A stretch of 64,000 nt of DNA from VXNF01 sp964291305 (GCA_964291305.2 OZ219783.1:992001-1056000), one strand, 5' to 3'. Shown: positions 53,471 to 63,212, numbered from the stretch's first letter. The notes: generated by a model from the letters alone, not told the origin. A program made the numbers and translations.

Positions 53471-55018
53471 TCACTTTGCCTTGGCTTTTGCCATAGGAGA
53501 CAACTCGAAGCCTCCTACTAGCTTCTCATAAGCTCGCCCAACTCGTATCAGCGTCTTCTCGTCCCACGGCCGGCCGACGATGCTCATCCCAACCGGCATC
53601 TCCCCGGCAGTCGCCACGGGGATCGTGAGATCAGGATTGCCCGTGACGTTCGAGACGCAGGTATTCGGAATCATCTCCAGAGCCCGGGCCACGTACTCGG
53701 TGACAGAGGCGTCGCTGGGAGGAATCCCCTTGGCCGGGAAAGGCAGCGTCGGGTAGCACAGCACATCGTATTCCTCTAGCGCTGCAGCAATCGCGGCGTT
53801 GATGAGCGGCCGCACATTAGAGGCTCGTGCGTAGGCCGCTCCGCCAGCCTGGCCGATGGTGTACTCGGCGCACAGCATTACGAACTTCAAGGTCATCGAA
53901 GCCAGATGGGCGCTGCTCTGCCAACCCCTCATCGACTGCTCCATCACCTCCGGGTCGAACAATCCTCGGTAGTTCATCCCGTATCCGTTGCCCCGGATCA
54001 TCTGCCACATCGCCCCCTCGGTGGCGATGACGTTCCACACGTGCAGAGCGTCGCAGTGCTCGGGGATCGAGATCGTCTCTACCCGCGCCCCGCAATCGGT
54101 CAAACGGTTCGCTGCCGCCTCGACCAGCGAGTCAGAATCAGGGTCACTCAACCCATCCCAACCAAAAGCTTCGGCTACCACGCCCACGGAAAGACCCTCA
54201 ACCCCGTCGTTCATGCCCGACGCATAATCCACACCGGTCGGCGCATTGGCTTGACGCGAGTCGTAGCCATCAGGCCCGGCGATAGCGGTAAGAAAAACCG
54301 CCAGATCTTCCATGTTCCGGGTGATCGGACCTAGATGATCAATAGTCCACTCGATTGGATACGCGCCGGTGTAGGGCACCAGCCCGAAGGTCGGCTTGAG
54401 ACCAACGTTGCCGCAGAACGCAGACGGCATCCTGATCGACCCGCCCTGGTCGCCAGCGATCGCCATGTCCACCTCACCAGCGGCAACTAAAGCGCCGCTG
54501 CCCCCCGACGAACCTCCTGAGGTCTTCGAGGGATCCCAGGGATTCCTGATGGGCTCCAAGGCGTTGGTATGGCTAGCCCCCGAGAAGCACAGATCTTCGC
54601 AGGCCGACTTGCCCATTATGACACCGCCGGCCTCAAGGATTCGCCTGACCACAGTGGCATCCACCGACGGGACGAAGCCCTGAAGGATGTGCGAACCGTT
54701 CATCATCGGCACACCGGCCACCGAAGTGTTGTCCTTGATAGCGAACGTTCTGCCTGCTAAGGGCCCCGTCTCACTCTCCTGGATAGCGCAGCGGTAGTAC
54801 CAGGCCCCTAGCTCATTGTCAGCCGCGGCGGGTCTGAAGCTGCTCCGCTCAGGACTCTCCGGCCTAGTCGCGTCGTAGAGGGCATCAACCCGGTCGTAGG
54901 ACCCAAGCGCACCCTCGATTAGCGCCCGGAACGCGGTGAGTGTTTCTTCTCCCAGTCCAAGCTTCCAGCGCTCTGAGATTGCCTTCAGCTCGTTGATTGC
55001 CGGAGCCGGAATTCCCAC
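53471..55018 (-). CDS. Amidase (amidase-signature family)
   Basis: 515 residues from a GTG at 55018, chosen because AAAGGAGGA precedes it; the frame extends 52 codons further without support. The Ser-cisSer-Lys triad is K95 (TFAIKDNTSV), S170 (TSGGSSGGSG) and S194 (QGGSIRMPSA). It hydrolyses carboxamides to acid and ammonia. Divergent from an amide-type ABC importer and followed by a kinase/regulator pair, so a role in uptake and use of short amides as nitrogen source is likely. Exact substrate unknown. Confidence 0.9.
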   Translation of the reverse strand: MGIPAPAINELKAISERWKLGLGEETLTAFRALIEGALGSYDRVDALYDATRPESPERSSFRPAAADNELGAWYYRCAIQESETGPLAGRTFAIKDNTSVAGVPMMNGSHILQGFVPSVDATVVRRILEAGGVIMGKSACEDLCFSGASHTNALEPIRNPWDPSKTSGGSSGGSGALVAAGEVDMAIAGDQGGSIRMPSAFCGNVGLKPTFGLVPYTGAYPIEWTIDHLGPITRNMEDLAVFLTAIAGPDGYDSRQANAPTGVDYASGMNDGVEGLSVGVVAEAFGWDGLSDPDSDSLVEAAANRLTDCGARVETISIPEHCDALHVWNVIATEGAMWQMIRGNGYGMNYRGLFDPEVMEQSMRGWQSSAHLASMTLKFVMLCAEYTIGQAGGAAYARASNVRPLINAAIAAALEEYDVLCYPTLPFPAKGIPPSDASVTEYVARALEMIPNTCVSNVTGNPDLTIPVATAGEMPVGMSIVGRPWDEKTLIRVGRAYEKLVGGFELSPMAKAKAK

Positions 55019-55105
55019 GGATCCTCCTTTGCCGAGCAACACCTCGGAGAGCTTCCCCCGAGTGTTCCTGAGCAGGATCGTAAGGCTGGGCGGCTTGAAC
55101 CTAAA

Positions 55106-55119
55106 CCTACGATTGCAGG
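55106..55119 (-). promoter_or_regulatory. Operator-like site, amidase side
   Basis: CCTACGATTGCAGG matches the reverse complement of the site at 55250-55263 at 13 of 14 bases. It lies upstream of the amidase start in the divergent region. Confidence 0.5.
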
Positions 55120-55190
55120 TATAAGTTCGGTGCCAACGCAGACCGCGTACCGCGGTTTGGGTCCCCGTGATCAAGTCCCCGGCTGACCAT

Positions 55191-55235
55191 CACCTTCATT
55201 CGCGGCACCTTCATTCGCGGCACCTTCATTCGCGG
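55191..55235 (+). repeat. Three tandem 15-bp repeats in the divergent region
   Basis: CACCTTCATTCGCGG is repeated three times without gaps. It lies between the two operator-like sites and may set their spacing. Confidence 0.9.
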
Positions 55236-55249
55236 GTAGTTAGCCGCAA

Positions 55250-55263
55250 CCCTGCAATCGCAG
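55250..55263 (+). promoter_or_regulatory. Operator-like site, transporter side
   Basis: CCTGCAATCGCAGG is a palindrome with five-base arms. Together with the inverted near-copy at 55106 it is a candidate binding pair for the regulator encoded at 51595. Confidence 0.5.
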
Positions 55264-55413
55264 GTTACAGCTCAGCGGGGTTCGAGGTGAACTTGTCTTG
55301 TGCAACTACTCGTGCACCTATGAGGTCTCCACGCGTGGGCAACCCTCTAATAGGGGTTTCCTGGAGTGCTTCTAGAAGTGAAACCGCGGTACAAGGAAGG
55401 GAATGCACAGCCA

Positions 55414-56856
55414 ATGAGAAAAGCTAAAGAGCACCGCTTCAACAGCCCTTGGCGGCAGATGGCCGCAGGTTTGTTGGTGTTTGTCCTGCTGGCAGCAGCC
55501 TGTGGCAACGATGACGATGACCAGGCTGAGCCAGCTGCGAGCGCTACCAGTCAGGTTACCCAACCCGAGTCGACTACCAGCCAAGCCAGTGATGCCAGTG
55601 ACACGCCAGAACCAGCGCCGGACAGCAGCAGCGAAGGTGAAGGCGAGAGTGAGGGTGAAGCTGGAGGCGAGGATGCATCGGCCCCCGAAGACGGAGATAC
55701 AGGGGAAGTCACCACCCCCAGCGGGCCAGTCAGAGTGGGAAGCCTGCTAGACGAGACTGGTCCTTTGAGCATCTATGGTGAGCCCATGGCTGATGCCACC
55801 CGTCTGGCTATCGCGGCCATCAACGCCCAGGGCGGAGTGCTCGGACGTCAACTCGAGCTTGTAGCCCTCGACTCGAAATCGGATCAAGACGAGTACATCT
55901 CTGGCGCCGACCGACTGGTCGCCGAGGATCTCGCCGTGGTTCACGCCGGTATTACCAGCGCATCCCGGGAAGCGATCCGCCCAATATTCGGCGAGGCCGA
56001 ACTGCTTTACTTCTACAACGTCCTCTATGAGGGAGGCGTTTGCGACAAAAATACCTTCGTCACCGGGGTGGTCCCAACCCAGCAGCTCCAGGTGCTCATC
56101 CCCTGGGCGATAGAGAACATTGGTCCTCGCCTGTACATTCTGGCCGCCGATTACAACTACGGACAGATCTCCGCAGACTGGGTTAGGCACTATGCCGCAG
56201 AACACGGCGGAGAGATCGTGGGAGAAGACTTCTTCCCGCTCGACGTTGCCGAGTTCGGTACGACCATATCTGCAGTGCAAAGCGCGGAGCCAGATGCTGT
56301 TATGTCGTTGCTAGTCGGCGGTGCCCACATGTCGTTCTATAGCCAATATGCCGCCGCAGGTGTCAACGCCAACATTCCCGTAGTGTCCACAACCTTCGGG
56401 CTTGGCAGCGAACAGGTAGCTTTGGACGCAGCTTCAGCTGAGAACATCATCGTGGCGTACCCGTACTTTGAAGAACTAGACACCCCAGAAAACCAAGCTT
56501 TTGTGACCGCCTGGCAGGCCGAATACGGCAACGACTACCCATATATCACCGACCTGGCCGTGTATGTCTGGGAGGGCTGGCATCTGTGGGCCGACGCAGT
56601 CAATACTGCCGGCACTTTGGAACGCGAAGCGGTAATAGCTCAACTCGAGAGCGGTGTTAGCTTCGACGGTCCCAAAGGGACTGTGGCCCTAGACGGTGCG
56701 TCTCATCACCTGGTCCAGCCGGTCAGCCTGGCTCGAACTAACGACTCCGCCGGCTTTGATGTCTTTGAGACGTTCGACAACATCCCACCCTCATTTGAGC
56801 AAGAGTCGTGTGACTTGATTGCCAATCCCGACACCGACGAACAGTTCACCCCCTAG
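55414..56856 (+). CDS. Amide/urea-type ABC transporter substrate-binding lipoprotein
   Basis: 480 residues from ATG 55414 with AAGGAAGGG upstream. Lipoprotein signal ending LLAAACGND (cysteine 30), then ~75 residues rich in Ser, Glu, Gly and Asp. The binding domain is of the AmiC/FmdD/UrtA type: VRVGSLLDETGPLSIYGEPM, GGVLGRQLELVALDSKSD, FYNVLYEGGVCDKN and LAADYNYGQISADWVRHY. It is the first gene of the importer operon. Ligand class (short amide or urea) follows from family plus the neighbouring amidase. Confidence 0.88.
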   Translation: MRKAKEHRFNSPWRQMAAGLLVFVLLAAACGNDDDDQAEPAASATSQVTQPESTTSQASDASDTPEPAPDSSSEGEGESEGEAGGEDASAPEDGDTGEVTTPSGPVRVGSLLDETGPLSIYGEPMADATRLAIAAINAQGGVLGRQLELVALDSKSDQDEYISGADRLVAEDLAVVHAGITSASREAIRPIFGEAELLYFYNVLYEGGVCDKNTFVTGVVPTQQLQVLIPWAIENIGPRLYILAADYNYGQISADWVRHYAAEHGGEIVGEDFFPLDVAEFGTTISAVQSAEPDAVMSLLVGGAHMSFYSQYAAAGVNANIPVVSTTFGLGSEQVALDAASAENIIVAYPYFEELDTPENQAFVTAWQAEYGNDYPYITDLAVYVWEGWHLWADAVNTAGTLEREAVIAQLESGVSFDGPKGTVALDGASHHLVQPVSLARTNDSAGFDVFETFDNIPPSFEQESCDLIANPDTDEQFTP

Positions 56857-56879
56857 GTCCTTACTCCCTCTAGGGCTCG

Positions 56880-57743
56880 ATGACCTTCGACAGGATCTTC
56901 AACCTTGGTTTCGATCTCGTCTCGGCGATCTCGATCCTGTTGCTGGTTTCTGTCGGACTGGCAGTCGTCTTTGGTATACGGGGCATCATCAATCTGGCTC
57001 ACGGCGAGTTCATCATGCTGGGTGCATTCGCCACGCTCTCGGGGGTCCGAAGCGGCCTTAACGTGTGGGTTGCCATGGTTGTTGCCACCCTGGCAGTTGG
57101 CGTCTTCGGCATCGTGTTGGAGTTTCTGCTGATTAGACGACTTTACGGTCGCTTGTTCGACACCATGTTGGCCACGTGGGGGGTTTCGCTGATCCTCATC
57201 CAAGCCGTAGATAACCACTATGGATCTGTGACCGAAGGGATCCCAGTTCCCGTGGGTAGCTTCAATGTCGGCGACTTTTCCATGTCAACCTATAACACGA
57301 TCCTCATGGGAGCAGCCGCGATTCTTACCTTGGGCACTTTGGGGGTGATGCGGCGCACACGATATGGACTCTTAGCCCGCGCGGCCACCCAGTCGTCAAC
57401 CATGGCTCAGCAACTCGGGGTCAACACTTCTTTGGTCAATATGTGGACTTTCGGGCTGGGGTCGGCCCTAGCTGGGGCGGCCGGGGCGCTGCTGGCTCCG
57501 CTGGTCGGTGTAATTCCCACTATGGGCCAGGTATACGTCGCCCGTTCCTTTATGACGGTAATAGTGGGCGGACCCTCGTTTATCGCTGGTACTGCATCGG
57601 CCAGCGGTTTGCTGGGATTGGTAGAAAACGTAGCCACCAACCGGTTCACGCCCGTAATCGGCCAGGCCATGCTGCTCATCGCCGCAATTGTCATCCTGCG
57701 GTTTATGCCGCAAGGCCTCACCGGGAAGCGCAGCAGGCGTTGA
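56880..57743 (+). CDS. Branched-chain/amide ABC transporter permease, LivH/UrtB type
   Basis: 287-residue membrane subunit with about eight hydrophobic segments. Typical motifs are INLAHGEFIMLGAF, RLYGRLFDTMLATWGVSLIL and SFMTVIVGGPSFIAGTASAS. It starts 23 bp after the binding protein; its stop overlaps the next gene start (TGATG). Confidence 0.9.
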   Translation: MTFDRIFNLGFDLVSAISILLLVSVGLAVVFGIRGIINLAHGEFIMLGAFATLSGVRSGLNVWVAMVVATLAVGVFGIVLEFLLIRRLYGRLFDTMLATWGVSLILIQAVDNHYGSVTEGIPVPVGSFNVGDFSMSTYNTILMGAAAILTLGTLGVMRRTRYGLLARAATQSSTMAQQLGVNTSLVNMWTFGLGSALAGAAGALLAPLVGVIPTMGQVYVARSFMTVIVGGPSFIAGTASASGLLGLVENVATNRFTPVIGQAMLLIAAIVILRFMPQGLTGKRSRR

Positions 57744-59308
57744 TGGCATTAGCAACACGGTTTGCCGGCTCTGGTGCACGCTCCGCCCGGGGTTCCCTGC
57801 GCTCAGATTTGTCGGTTGCCGTGCTTGTACTGGTAGCTGTAGCGATCTTGGGGAATCTGATAGAGGAGTTCACTGCTTTCGAATGGTCTCTTTGGGCCAT
57901 TCAGGTCATCTTGGCTTTATCACTGGTTCTGATCTGGGGTTACGGCGGCATCTTCAGCTTCGGCCAAGCCGCGATGTATGGCGTTGGCAGCTACACCTAC
58001 GGGTTCTGGGCTAGCAACTTTGTGGATAGCACTGGCGAAACCCTGAGCGCTGTAGTGGCCGCAGTCATCGTCGGTTCAGCCTTTGCTGGGCTATTAGGCT
58101 ACTTCATGTTCTACGGCAACGTCACCAACGTTTATGTCGCCATTATCACCCTGGCCACGAGCCTGGTGCTGTTCGCCTTCGTGAACTCCACTTCCGGATC
58201 GCAATACCGGATCGGCGATGTGCCCTTTGGGGGCTACAACGGCATGACCCGCATTCCTCGGCTAACCTGGCGTCTGCCCGGTGGCGCCAGCCATGAGTTG
58301 ACCAGAGTCCAGTTCTTTGTGGTGTGTACGGCCGCGGCTCTGTTGATTGCTGTAGGGATCCGCCTGCTTTCCCGACGCCCGTTCGGCAGGGTTGCGGTGG
58401 CTATGCAGGACAACGAGCTGCGCACCGAATTGATCGGCTACAACGTCCGAGCCCACAAGCTGGCGCTATTCACCATTGGCGGCGGTATTGCCGCTTTCGC
58501 CGGTGCCCTGTTCGCGGCGTGGGGTCGTTTCGTCAGCCCCCCAGTGTTTTCTCTGACTCCCGCTGCACTAGTGGTCATATGGGTTCTCGTGGGCAGTAGA
58601 TCCAGCGTTGCCGGTGCTTTTATTGGAGTTCTTATAGTTGAAGGTCTCTCTTCATGGGCAGGAGGATCGGACGGTAATAATGAGCCGATCGTGCTCGGCG
58701 CGATCCTCATCTTCATCGTGGTCTTCTTACCCGGAGGCGTCGTTGCCAACGCAGCAAAGGCACGGGATTTCGTGAGCAACAGCATGAGTAATCGGAAGGC
58801 AAGCACCGGGCCTCGCACATCCCCGTCCGCGACCATCCCCGACGCCTTGAGCGCCGACCAGAAGCAAATCACAATTGAACCTGCAACTCCGGTGTTTGTT
58901 AGCACGGAGAAGTCCAGTGAAGAACGCATCCGGTCCTCTATTTCCACCCGTATGGTCACCAAACGATTTGTAGGTATAGCTGCGGTTGACAAGGTGACCC
59001 TTGAGTTCCCAGAGCAGGGCGTTTTCTGTGTTATAGGACCGAACGGTGCGGGTAAGAGCACCCTTCTGGGACTGTTGTCGGGACAATATGCCGCAACTGA
59101 GGGGTCAGTGCTGTTGGATGGGCAAAACCTCACCAGATGGCCGGCTTTCAAGCGGGCGCGCCATGGAATAGGCATCAAGCTTCAGGTTGCATCTATCTAC
59201 AAGAATCTCTCAGCTCAGGAGAATCTGTGGCTGGCGTGTTACGCCATTACTCATGACACGCATGTGCCGATACTCGTGTCCAGCAACTCTTGGAGTGGCT
59301 CCGGCTAG
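57743..59308 (+). CDS. LivM-LivG fusion: ABC permease with N-terminal half of an ATPase
   Basis: 521 codons. Residues 1 to ~345 are a LivM/UrtC permease (WGYGGIFSFGQAAMYGVGSY, GNVTNVYVAIITLATSLVLF, AGALFAAWGRFVSP). A ~60-residue linker joins a LivG/UrtD ATPase with Walker A VIGPNGAGKSTLLGLLSG and the Q-loop region GIKLQVASIYKNLSAQENLW. Fused LivM-LivG proteins occur naturally. The frame is lost at about 59260-59266 by a one-base deletion, ending in 15 foreign codons; the rest of LivG follows in another frame. Confidence 0.83.
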   Translation: MALATRFAGSGARSARGSLRSDLSVAVLVLVAVAILGNLIEEFTAFEWSLWAIQVILALSLVLIWGYGGIFSFGQAAMYGVGSYTYGFWASNFVDSTGETLSAVVAAVIVGSAFAGLLGYFMFYGNVTNVYVAIITLATSLVLFAFVNSTSGSQYRIGDVPFGGYNGMTRIPRLTWRLPGGASHELTRVQFFVVCTAAALLIAVGIRLLSRRPFGRVAVAMQDNELRTELIGYNVRAHKLALFTIGGGIAAFAGALFAAWGRFVSPPVFSLTPAALVVIWVLVGSRSSVAGAFIGVLIVEGLSSWAGGSDGNNEPIVLGAILIFIVVFLPGGVVANAAKARDFVSNSMSNRKASTGPRTSPSATIPDALSADQKQITIEPATPVFVSTEKSSEERIRSSISTRMVTKRFVGIAAVDKVTLEFPEQGVFCVIGPNGAGKSTLLGLLSGQYAATEGSVLLDGQNLTRWPAFKRARHGIGIKLQVASIYKNLSAQENLWLACYAITHDTHVPILVSSNSWSGSG

Positions 59309-59640
59309 CTGACCTGGCACAAGCGCCCGCCGGGACTCTGTCACATGGCCAACAACAGTGGCTCGAGATCGGAATGGTCGTCGCAACCGAGCCGAGGGTT
59401 GTGCTGCTCGACGAACCCACGGCTGGTATGACCAGGGAAGAGACCCGCCAGACCGGGGAGTTAGTGGCCCAACTCGGTGAGCGGGCGTCGGTCATCGTGG
59501 TCGAGCATGACATGGAGTTCGTGCGTCAACTCGGCGCTCCGGTGACCGTGCTCCATCGCGGTGCCCTATTCACCCAAGGTAGCTTCGATGAGTTATCCCG
59601 CGACGAGCGCATCCTCGACATCTATCTGGGACGTGAGTAA
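59260..59640 (+). pseudogene. LivG C-terminal half, out of frame
   Basis: In-frame homology starts at about ADTRVQQLLEWLRLADLAQ. It includes the ABC signature GTLSHGQQQWLEIGM, Walker B VVLLDEPTAGMTREE and the switch histidine in VVEHDMEFV, ending DERILDIYLGRE. The first start in this frame is a TTG at 59290. Without the first half it cannot form a working nucleotide-binding site. Confidence 0.8.
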
Positions 59641-59643
59641 GCA

Positions 59644-60345
59644 ATGCTGCGTTTGGATCACGTGCGCGCGGGGTATGGCTCTACTCCAGTTCTCCACGCT
59701 GTCAGTTTGTCGCTCGGCGCAGGTGAGATCGCCGCGGTATTAGGTCGCAATGGAGCTGGCAAGACAACGCTGCTTAAAACCATCAGCGGGACGATTGCCT
59801 GCACCGAGGGCAGCTTGAGCTTTGACGGAATCAACTTGGGTTCGCGCGGAGCCTTTAAACGTGCCCGTCTAGGCATCTCTCACGTGCCCCAAGGTCGAGA
59901 TATCTTCCCGCGGCTCACTGTGACTGAAAACCTGCAGGTAGCCTCCTCGCAGGGTCGCAAACAGCGAAAAGACCAACTAGATGAAGTGTTCGAGCAGTTC
60001 CCTCTTTTGGCCGAAAAAAGCCGAACTCGTGGTGGCAACCTTTCTGGCGGTCAACAGCAGATTCTGGCTCTGGCTCGAGCGCTGATGGCCAGACCGAAAC
60101 TTCTGCTGCTCGACGAACCTTCAGAAGGAATTCAGCCGTCAATCCTGGACGAGATCGCGGCCACCGTCCTGCAAATAAACTCACAACGAGGCATTGCTGT
60201 ACTGATAGTGGAGCAGAACCTTGACTTTGCCGCACGAATTGCTCGCCGAGGTCTGATGATGGACAAAGGCGAGATTATTGAGGAAATGGACATTGCCGAA
60301 CTCAGTCGCAACCGAACTTTGCAGAGAAAGTACATGGCGCTCTAG
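59644..60345 (+). CDS. ABC transporter ATPase, LivF/UrtE type
   Basis: 233 residues, 3 bp after the LivG remnant. Walker A is LGRNGAGKTTLLKTI, the Q-loop region ISHVPQGRDIFPRLTV, signature NLSGGQQQILALARA, Walker B LLLLDEPSEGIQP, and the histidine-switch position is glutamine in VEQNLDF, as usual in LivF. Last gene of the importer operon. Confidence 0.92.
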   Translation: MLRLDHVRAGYGSTPVLHAVSLSLGAGEIAAVLGRNGAGKTTLLKTISGTIACTEGSLSFDGINLGSRGAFKRARLGISHVPQGRDIFPRLTVTENLQVASSQGRKQRKDQLDEVFEQFPLLAEKSRTRGGNLSGGQQQILALARALMARPKLLLLDEPSEGIQPSILDEIAATVLQINSQRGIAVLIVEQNLDFAARIARRGLMMDKGEIIEEMDIAELSRNRTLQRKYMAL

Positions 60346-60353
60346 GAGTTGAC

Positions 60354-60440
60354 ATGTCTACTGAGCAACTGGATTGTGCCAGGCAAAATCTCTTCAAGGA
60401 GATCCGAATAATGAGAACAGAAAATGAAGCTGTCAGTTGA
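60354..60440 (+). CDS. Possible 28-residue small protein before the acyl-CoA synthetase
   Basis: ATG 60354 has AGGAG five bases upstream and encodes MSTEQLDCARQNLFKEIR plus ten residues. It overlaps the synthetase start by 17 bases in another frame. The synthetase ATG itself has a poor Shine-Dalgarno, so this frame may couple its translation. May be chance. Confidence 0.3.
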   Translation: MSTEQLDCARQNLFKEIRIMRTENEAVS

Positions 60441-62061
60441 TTCAGGAGCTACAGCAATTCCGCTGCTGAATGAGACTATCTCCGCCAACTTGGCCCGTAT
60501 AGTGGCCGCCCACGGTGATCGAGATGCGTTGATCTCTGTTGCACAGAATCTACGCTACACCTACTGGGAGTTTGCCGCTTTGGTTGACAAAGTGGCTGCT
60601 GGGTTAATCGCTCTGGATGTGCAAATTGGTGACCGGGTGGGAATCTGGAGCCCTAATTGCGCCGAGTGGGTGCTAGTGCAATATGCCACTGCTCGGATCG
60701 GAGCGATCTTGGTGACCATCAATCCGGCGTATCGGGTGTCGGAGTTAGAGTACGCCATGAACCAGTCGAAGATCTCCGTACTGGTGGCTGCAGAATCGTT
60801 TTCCCACAGCGACTACCGGGGAATGGTCGAGCAGGTGTGGGACAAGGTTCCAGCCCGGAAGGTTGTCTATCTCCAGACCTCGGACTGGGAAGACCTCATA
60901 GCCAGCGGCCAAGCGGTTTCGGCGGACCAACTGCAGCAACGCTCGGCAAAGCTTCACCCCGACGACCCAATCAACATTCAGTACACTAGCGGGACCACTG
61001 GGTTTCCTAAAGGAGCCACGCTAAGTCACCGAAATATCTTAAACAATGGGTTTTTCGTGGGCGAGGCTTGCGGCTACACCCCGGTCGACCGGGTTTGTAT
61101 ACCCGTCCCCTTCTATCACTGCTTCGGCATGGTGTTAGGTAATCTGGCTTGCACCACCCATGGTGCTGCCATCGTGATTCCTTGCGCTGGGTTCGATGCC
61201 GCAGTCACGCTACGGGCCTGTGCCCAAGAGCGCTGCACCAGCCTGTACGGGGTTCCTACTATGTTCATTGCCGAATTAGCCGAACCTCAACTTGAGGATT
61301 ATGACCTGTCTTCGTTGCGGACCGGAATCATGGCCGGCTCACCATGTCCTGTAGAGGTAATGAAACAGGTTATGGCCCAGCTGAACATGAGCGAGGTAAC
61401 CATTGCTTACGGCATGACCGAAACTTCGCCAGTGTCCACCCAAACCTCGGTCCACGACTCTCTGGATAAGCGGGTGGCAACAGTGGGCCGGGCCCATCCC
61501 CATGTGGAGATCTGCATTACCGACCCCTCAAATGGTGAAATTGTGCCCCGAGGCCAAGCTGGCGAACTCTGGACCCGGGGCTACTCGGTGATGCTGGGCT
61601 ACTGGGATGACGAGGCTCGCACCGCCGAGGTTATGGACGCCCAGGGCTGGATACACACTGGTGATCTGGCGGTTATGGACGACGACGGATACATCGCCAT
61701 CGTCGGGCGTATCAAGGACATAATCATTCGAGGCGGGGAGAATATCTACCCGCGAGAGGTGGAGGAGTATCTCTACCGTCATCCTGAGGTGGTTGAAGTT
61801 CAGGTGATCGGTGTACCCGATCCGGTTTACGGCGAGGAAGTTATGGCTTGGATCCAGCTTCGTGGCGATGCCGAACTACATGCCGACGACATCAAAGCCT
61901 TCTGCCGGGGCCAGATTGCCCACTACAAGATCCCTCGCTACGTGAAGTTCGCTGACGAGTTCCCGATGACCGTTACCGGCAAAATTCAGAAATACCTAAT
62001 GCGGGAAATATCGATAGCGGAACTCGGCCTGAGCGAAACCGTCGGAGAGCGAAGCCCATGA
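60424..62061 (+). CDS. AMP-dependent acyl-CoA synthetase/ligase
   Basis: 545 residues of the ANL superfamily; activates a carboxylic acid to acyl-CoA through an acyl-adenylate. The P-loop-like motif is IQYTSGTTGFPKGAT (about 184-198), then AYGMTETSPVS, WIHTGDLAVMDDDGYI, GRIKDIIIRGGENIYPREVE and the catalytic lysine in MTVTGKIQKYLMRE. It resembles medium/long-chain fatty-acid ligases. The stop overlaps the dehydrogenase start by 4 bp, implying a shared pathway. Confidence 0.92.
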   Translation: MKLSVDSGATAIPLLNETISANLARIVAAHGDRDALISVAQNLRYTYWEFAALVDKVAAGLIALDVQIGDRVGIWSPNCAEWVLVQYATARIGAILVTINPAYRVSELEYAMNQSKISVLVAAESFSHSDYRGMVEQVWDKVPARKVVYLQTSDWEDLIASGQAVSADQLQQRSAKLHPDDPINIQYTSGTTGFPKGATLSHRNILNNGFFVGEACGYTPVDRVCIPVPFYHCFGMVLGNLACTTHGAAIVIPCAGFDAAVTLRACAQERCTSLYGVPTMFIAELAEPQLEDYDLSSLRTGIMAGSPCPVEVMKQVMAQLNMSEVTIAYGMTETSPVSTQTSVHDSLDKRVATVGRAHPHVEICITDPSNGEIVPRGQAGELWTRGYSVMLGYWDDEARTAEVMDAQGWIHTGDLAVMDDDGYIAIVGRIKDIIIRGGENIYPREVEEYLYRHPEVVEVQVIGVPDPVYGEEVMAWIQLRGDAELHADDIKAFCRGQIAHYKIPRYVKFADEFPMTVTGKIQKYLMREISIAELGLSETVGERSP

Positions 62062-63212
62062 GCACGAATCTCACAAGAGAGCAGGAAGTGTTTCGCGACG
62101 TGGTGCGCGACTTTGCAGCTCGCGAGATCGCCCCACATGCAGCCGATTGGGACCGCGACCATGTCTTCCCCACGGACACGGTGAGGGCCATGGGAGAACT
62201 CGGCCTTTTCGGGCTGGTGTTCCCCGAGGAGTACGGGGGAGGCGGCGCCGATTTCACCACTCTGTGCATCGCTATCGAGGAGATAGGCAGAGCAGACCAG
62301 TCAATGGGAATCACGCTGGAAGCGGGAGTGAGTTTGGGGGCCAAGCCGATCTTCGAATTCGGCAGCGAGAGTCAGAAACAGCGGTATCTTCCCGATCTAG
62401 TGGCCGGTCGGGCGCTGGCCGGGTTTGGCCTCACCGAACCGGGCGGCGGTTCAGACGCCGGAGCTACCCAGACCCGAGCCGTGCTAGATCGCTCAAAACC
62501 GATCCCGGAGTGGGTGATCAACGGCTCCAAGACTTTCATCACCAACTCGGGAACCGACATCACCAGCTTGGTCACGGTGACGGCTCGAACCAGTGAGGGC
62601 ATCTCGTCGATCATCGTCCCATCCGGGACGCCAGGTTTTGTGGTGGAGCCGGCCTATCGGAAGATGGGGTGGCACGCTTCGGACACCCATGGTCTGGTAT
62701 TCGACGACTGCCGAGTGCCTGAGTCGAACCTGCTGGGGAAACCGGGCCGCGGCCTCCAGCAGTTCTTGTCCACCCTTGACGACGGCCGCATTGCCATTGC
62801 TGCTCTGGCTGTGGGGCTCATCCAAGCTTGCCTAGATGAATGCACCGCGTACGCCAACCAGCGCCAGGCTTTTGGTAGGCCAATTGGTAGCTATCAGGCA
62901 ATCGCGTTTAAGTGTGCCGACATGGCAGTAGCCGCAGAGACCGCCCGGCAGGTGACCTACGCCGCAGCCGCCCGCAAAGACGCCGGACTGCCATGCACAA
63001 TGCATGCAGCTATTGCCAAGCTGTACGCCACCGAGGCCGCGGTCTCCGCCACGCGGGATGCCACACAGATCTTCGGCGGCTACGGATTCGTGGACGAAAC
63101 CCCGGTGTCCCGCTTCTACCGGGATGCCAAAATCCTGGAAATCGGCGAAGGCACCAGCGAAATCCAACGCCTAGTCATCTCCCGAGAACTCGGCTTGGCT
63201 GACGCACAGTAG
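62058..63212 (+). CDS. Acyl-CoA dehydrogenase
   Basis: 384-residue FAD enzyme that introduces the alpha-beta double bond in an acyl-CoA. Family features: FGLVFPEEYGGGGADF, GFGLTEPGGGSDAGAT, INGSKTFITNSGTDI (all FAD/substrate contacts), AFGRPIGSYQAI and the C-terminal YRDAKILEIGEGTSEIQRLV with the catalytic-base region. Coupled to the synthetase; together they would activate and oxidise an acid, perhaps one released by the amidase (inference). Confidence 0.95.
   Translation: MSTNLTREQEVFRDVVRDFAAREIAPHAADWDRDHVFPTDTVRAMGELGLFGLVFPEEYGGGGADFTTLCIAIEEIGRADQSMGITLEAGVSLGAKPIFEFGSESQKQRYLPDLVAGRALAGFGLTEPGGGSDAGATQTRAVLDRSKPIPEWVINGSKTFITNSGTDITSLVTVTARTSEGISSIIVPSGTPGFVVEPAYRKMGWHASDTHGLVFDDCRVPESNLLGKPGRGLQQFLSTLDDGRIAIAALAVGLIQACLDECTAYANQRQAFGRPIGSYQAIAFKCADMAVAAETARQVTYAAAARKDAGLPCTMHAAIAKLYATEAAVSATRDATQIFGGYGFVDETPVSRFYRDAKILEIGEGTSEIQRLVISRELGLADAQ

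Noticed and set aside
59254..59308. LivG frameshift as programmed frameshifting
   Set aside because: There is no slippery heptamer or homopolymer at the site, so a plain deletion or sequence error is simpler.
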